NCBI GenBank assembly: GCA_024699595.1
Contig: JAILPG010000333.1
Location: 1-7,835 of the forward strand
Reading direction: 5' to 3'
DNA from: Lachnospiraceae bacterium
Lineage (GTDB): Bacteria > Bacillota_A > Clostridia > Lachnospirales > Lachnospiraceae
Length of the DNA: 7,835 nt
Made by a program: the position numbers and the translations under genes. Shown here piece after piece: positions 6,310 to 7,835 of the stretch. Position 1 is the stretch's first letter. Each line of letters starts with the position of its first letter. The notes under the pieces were generated by a model. The model was given only the letters and a program-made list of their open reading frames with translations, was not told the origin of the DNA and did no database searches.

Positions 6310-7835
6310 TTATTCCACAACACTTGCTCGGAACACTGCGATCAACTTTGCAAAATCAATCCCGCCATATGCGTTAAGCAATGTCAGAAGGTTGAATCCT
6401 GCGGGGATGACAAGCATATAAGTTATTCCGTCTACAGTATATGTAAGAGTGATCGGTGCATCATTCTTTGCAGAAAGTGCTTCCACAACAGATGCGGAAA
6501 GTCCTGTCTGTGCAAGATTCGGTACGCTCACTACCCCGCCGCTTGCAGGCATGGCGTTTATTTCTGCTATTATTGCAGCTTCATTAGCTGTACTTATCGT
6601 CATTGCAGTCTGATCCGTTGTATCTGCAAGACCAATTGCTATCGGGGCAACCGGATCCGGTGACGGTGACGGTGAAGGCGCAGGCGTCGGATTTGTCTGC
6701 TGTATTGCCTCTACCACAAGACCGAACATCTGCGGTGACAGTTCGATACTGTTCCCGTTATATCCCGTAATATTCAATACATAGTTGTTGCCCTGCTTCT
6801 CAAGGGTATATGTAAACCCTGTTACATTGGCCTGACCGCTCTGATTAACCTCGTATCCACTGTCTGCAACTATCGTGATGGTACCTTGGCCGTTACCGCC
6901 CGTAACATTGATATAGTACCTCGTATCTCCGTCTGTTCCGTCAGAATTCTTCAACTTCTTTTCAGTAAATCCCGTACCATACCCGGCGCTGCTGTGCTCA
7001 TCTGCTACGAAGCTTACGGAGCGGTACTCATTGGTTGCACCTGTAGTGGTTGCATCGGAAAAGTTGTTTGTAACAGAAGCCGAAGCATCCAGTTCTCCGC
7101 CGTAGTAATTTGTTACAGATACTACTCCGGTGATACTGCCGCCGTACTGGTTTTCTACCGCATTATTCTCCCCCGAAGAATAGGATACGCTTCCAAAGTT
7201 ATCTGTTACTGTACCGCTACCGGCCAATGCGACTGTACCTGTGTTCAATTCGACAACACCTCTGTTTGCAGTAATGGTGCCCTTATTCAGTTTGACCGTG
7301 CCGTTTGATAAATTGTTCGTTACGGTTCCGTAGTTGGTCGTGACGGTGCCGCTGTTATTTGTGACAATACCAGTGCGCTTGTTTTCCTCCACCAGACCGG
7401 TATTATCTGTTATAATTCCCGCATTTTCATGAACGCCTTTTGCTATATAGCTACTATAGATTGTTGTTGTCGGATCATTGCCCTCATTCGTATTAATAAG
7501 CCCCTGATTTGTATGGACGGCGCCCTGATTATCGTTAATATACCCATTCTCATAATTTGTAGTGACTGTTCCATTGTTGGTTCGGATACCATTGCCGTCA
7601 TATGAGCCATTCGTCAGTCCTGTACAATTTCCCGCAACAGTACCATTATTTGTTACAATCTTTCCTTTGCGGCTATAATCATATGTCTTATTATTACCTA
7701 CCTCTCCGTTATTGGTCGTGATGGTGCCGTAATTATCTCGTACATATCCTGCGCTGACGTCTTCGCTTTGCTTTGCCTTATTATCATTCACGCTGCCGTA
7801 ATTTTGAGTGATCTGACCGTAATTCTCATTAACAG
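6310..7835 (-). CDS. Large secreted/surface protein with heptapeptide repeats, C-terminal part
   Basis: The reading frame is open to the right edge, so the start, any signal peptide and an unknown N-terminal length lie outside; a GTG at 7791 falls inside the repeats and is not a credible start. About 508 codons are visible. In order they encode Asn/Gly-rich heptapeptide repeats (down to about 7057), then a beta-rich region of about 110 residues (about 7025-6700) with phrases like GTITIVADSGYEV recalling bacterial Ig-like modules, then a Pro/Ser linker (6643-6696), and finally a C-terminal domain of about 110 residues ending TYMLVIPAGFNLLTLLNAYGGIDFAKLIAVF. I recall similar C-termini in Lachnospiraceae secreted proteins, but with no assigned function. 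Only one Cys is seen. No LPxTG motif, SLH domain or C-terminal membrane anchor is seen. Adhesion or a structural role is a guess. Confidence 0.8.
   Translation of the reverse strand, partial: VNENYGQITQNYGSVNDNKAKQSEDVSAGYVRDNYGTITTNNGEVGNNKTYDYSRKGKIVTNNGTVAGNCTGLTNGSYDGNGIRTNNGTVTTNYENGYINDNQGAVHTNQGLINTNEGNDPTTTIYSSYIAKGVHENAGIITDNTGLVEENKRTGIVTNNSGTVTTNYGTVTNNLSNGTVKLNKGTITANRGVVELNTGTVALAGSGTVTDNFGSVSYSSGENNAVENQYGGSITGVVSVTNYYGGELDASASVTNNFSDATTTGATNEYRSVSFVADEHSSAGYGTGFTEKKLKNSDGTDGDTRYYINVTGGNGQGTITIVADSGYEVNQSGQANVTGFTYTLEKQGNNYVLNITGYNGNSIELSPQMFGLVVEAIQQTNPTPAPSPSPSPDPVAPIAIGLADTTDQTAMTISTANEAAIIAEINAMPASGGVVSVPNLAQTGLSASVVEALSAKNDAPITLTYTVDGITYMLVIPAGFNLLTLLNAYGGIDFAKLIAVFRASVVE
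6643..6696 (-). repeat. Pro/Ser-rich linker of the surface protein
   Basis: The segment encodes TNPTPAPSPSPSPDPVAP, a low-complexity proline linker from short GGTGAC-like DNA repeats on the plus strand. Such linkers separate folded domains in extracellular Gram-positive proteins, which supports secretion of this protein. Confidence 0.75.
7057..7835 (-). repeat. Asn/Gly heptapeptide repeat array (x-x-N-x-G-x-V/I)
   Basis: The N-terminal visible half of the surface protein parses into seven-residue units of pattern x-x-Asn-x-Gly-x-Val/Ile. Perfect-pattern units include TQNYGSV, RDNYGTI, TTNNGEV, VTNNGTV, RTNNGTV, NDNQGAV, HTNQGLI, HENAGII, TDNTGLV, TNNSGTV, TTNYGTV, KLNKGTI, TANRGVV, ELNTGTV and TDNFGSV, plus one at the window edge: 16 in all. 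Between them are longer units of 8-10, 14, 16, 17 and 21 residues that still end in Val/Ile. The array decays after about 7180. It continues past the right edge, so its full length is unknown. DNA copies differ at many third positions, so the array is conserved as protein and is not a fresh DNA expansion. Confidence 0.85.

Noticed and set aside
6193..6663. Plus-strand Cys-rich frame of 156 codons
   Set aside because: It runs opposite the surface-protein gene and the adjoining hairpin; its Cys and Tyr richness mirrors the opposite-strand codons and no ribosome site precedes it.
6886..7308. Plus-strand frame of 140 codons opposite the heptad repeats
   Set aside because: It is a by-product of the repetitive minus-strand codons, with no family resemblance and no ribosome site.
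7789..7791. GTG as start of the surface protein
   Set aside because: The same frame is open to the window edge and already encodes repeat units upstream (NENYGQI, TQNYGSV), so the true start lies outside.
7057..7835. Possible CRISPR array or tandem DNA repeat, suggested by recurring short words
   Set aside because: There are no constant-length identical repeats with unique spacers; the recurrence follows codons of a seven-residue protein repeat.

Overview
The window reads as chromosome from a Gram-positive Clostridia bacterium, most likely a member of the Lachnospiraceae. This is judged from the style of the proteins (a short class I ketol-acid reductoisomerase, a cytidylate-kinase-like protein, an AI-2E family permease, a clostridial-type IlvB and an Asn-rich secreted protein), from strong GGAGG-type ribosome binding sites and from moderate base composition. 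The assignment is recalled from family knowledge, not from a search.

Region 1 (1-3693, + strand) is a branched-chain amino acid operon: ilvB (acetolactate synthase catalytic subunit), two different consecutive ilvN-type regulatory subunits, and ilvC (ketol-acid reductoisomerase). Gaps are 10, 11 and 31 bases, so the four genes are probably co-transcribed. Together they make acetolactate or acetohydroxybutyrate and convert it to the dihydroxyacid precursors of valine, leucine and isoleucine. The promoter and any leader lie before the window. Three details stand out: the doubled small subunit, IlvB residues that differ at two substrate-specificity positions, and a KARI cofactor loop that carries Glu and lacks Arg. 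A perfect 17-bp inverted repeat with a structured loop (3705-3780) ends the operon.

Region 2 (3803-5843, + strand) is a two-gene unit with a 7-base gap: a cytidylate-kinase-like nucleotide-binding protein and an AI-2E family membrane protein with a Lys/Asp-rich tail built from 15-bp tandem repeats.

Region 3 (5844-6309) holds a 57-residue peptide gene at 5925-6098, which looks like a double-glycine leader peptide with a 15-residue core. A long hairpin follows between convergent genes.

Region 4 (6310-7835, - strand) is the C-terminal part of a large, probably secreted protein whose start lies beyond the right edge. It consists of an Asn/Gly heptapeptide repeat array, a beta-rich region, a Pro/Ser linker and a C-terminal domain. 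The peptide gene and the heptad-repeat protein are the least explained items. No CRISPR array, insertion sequence, tRNA or rRNA was seen.
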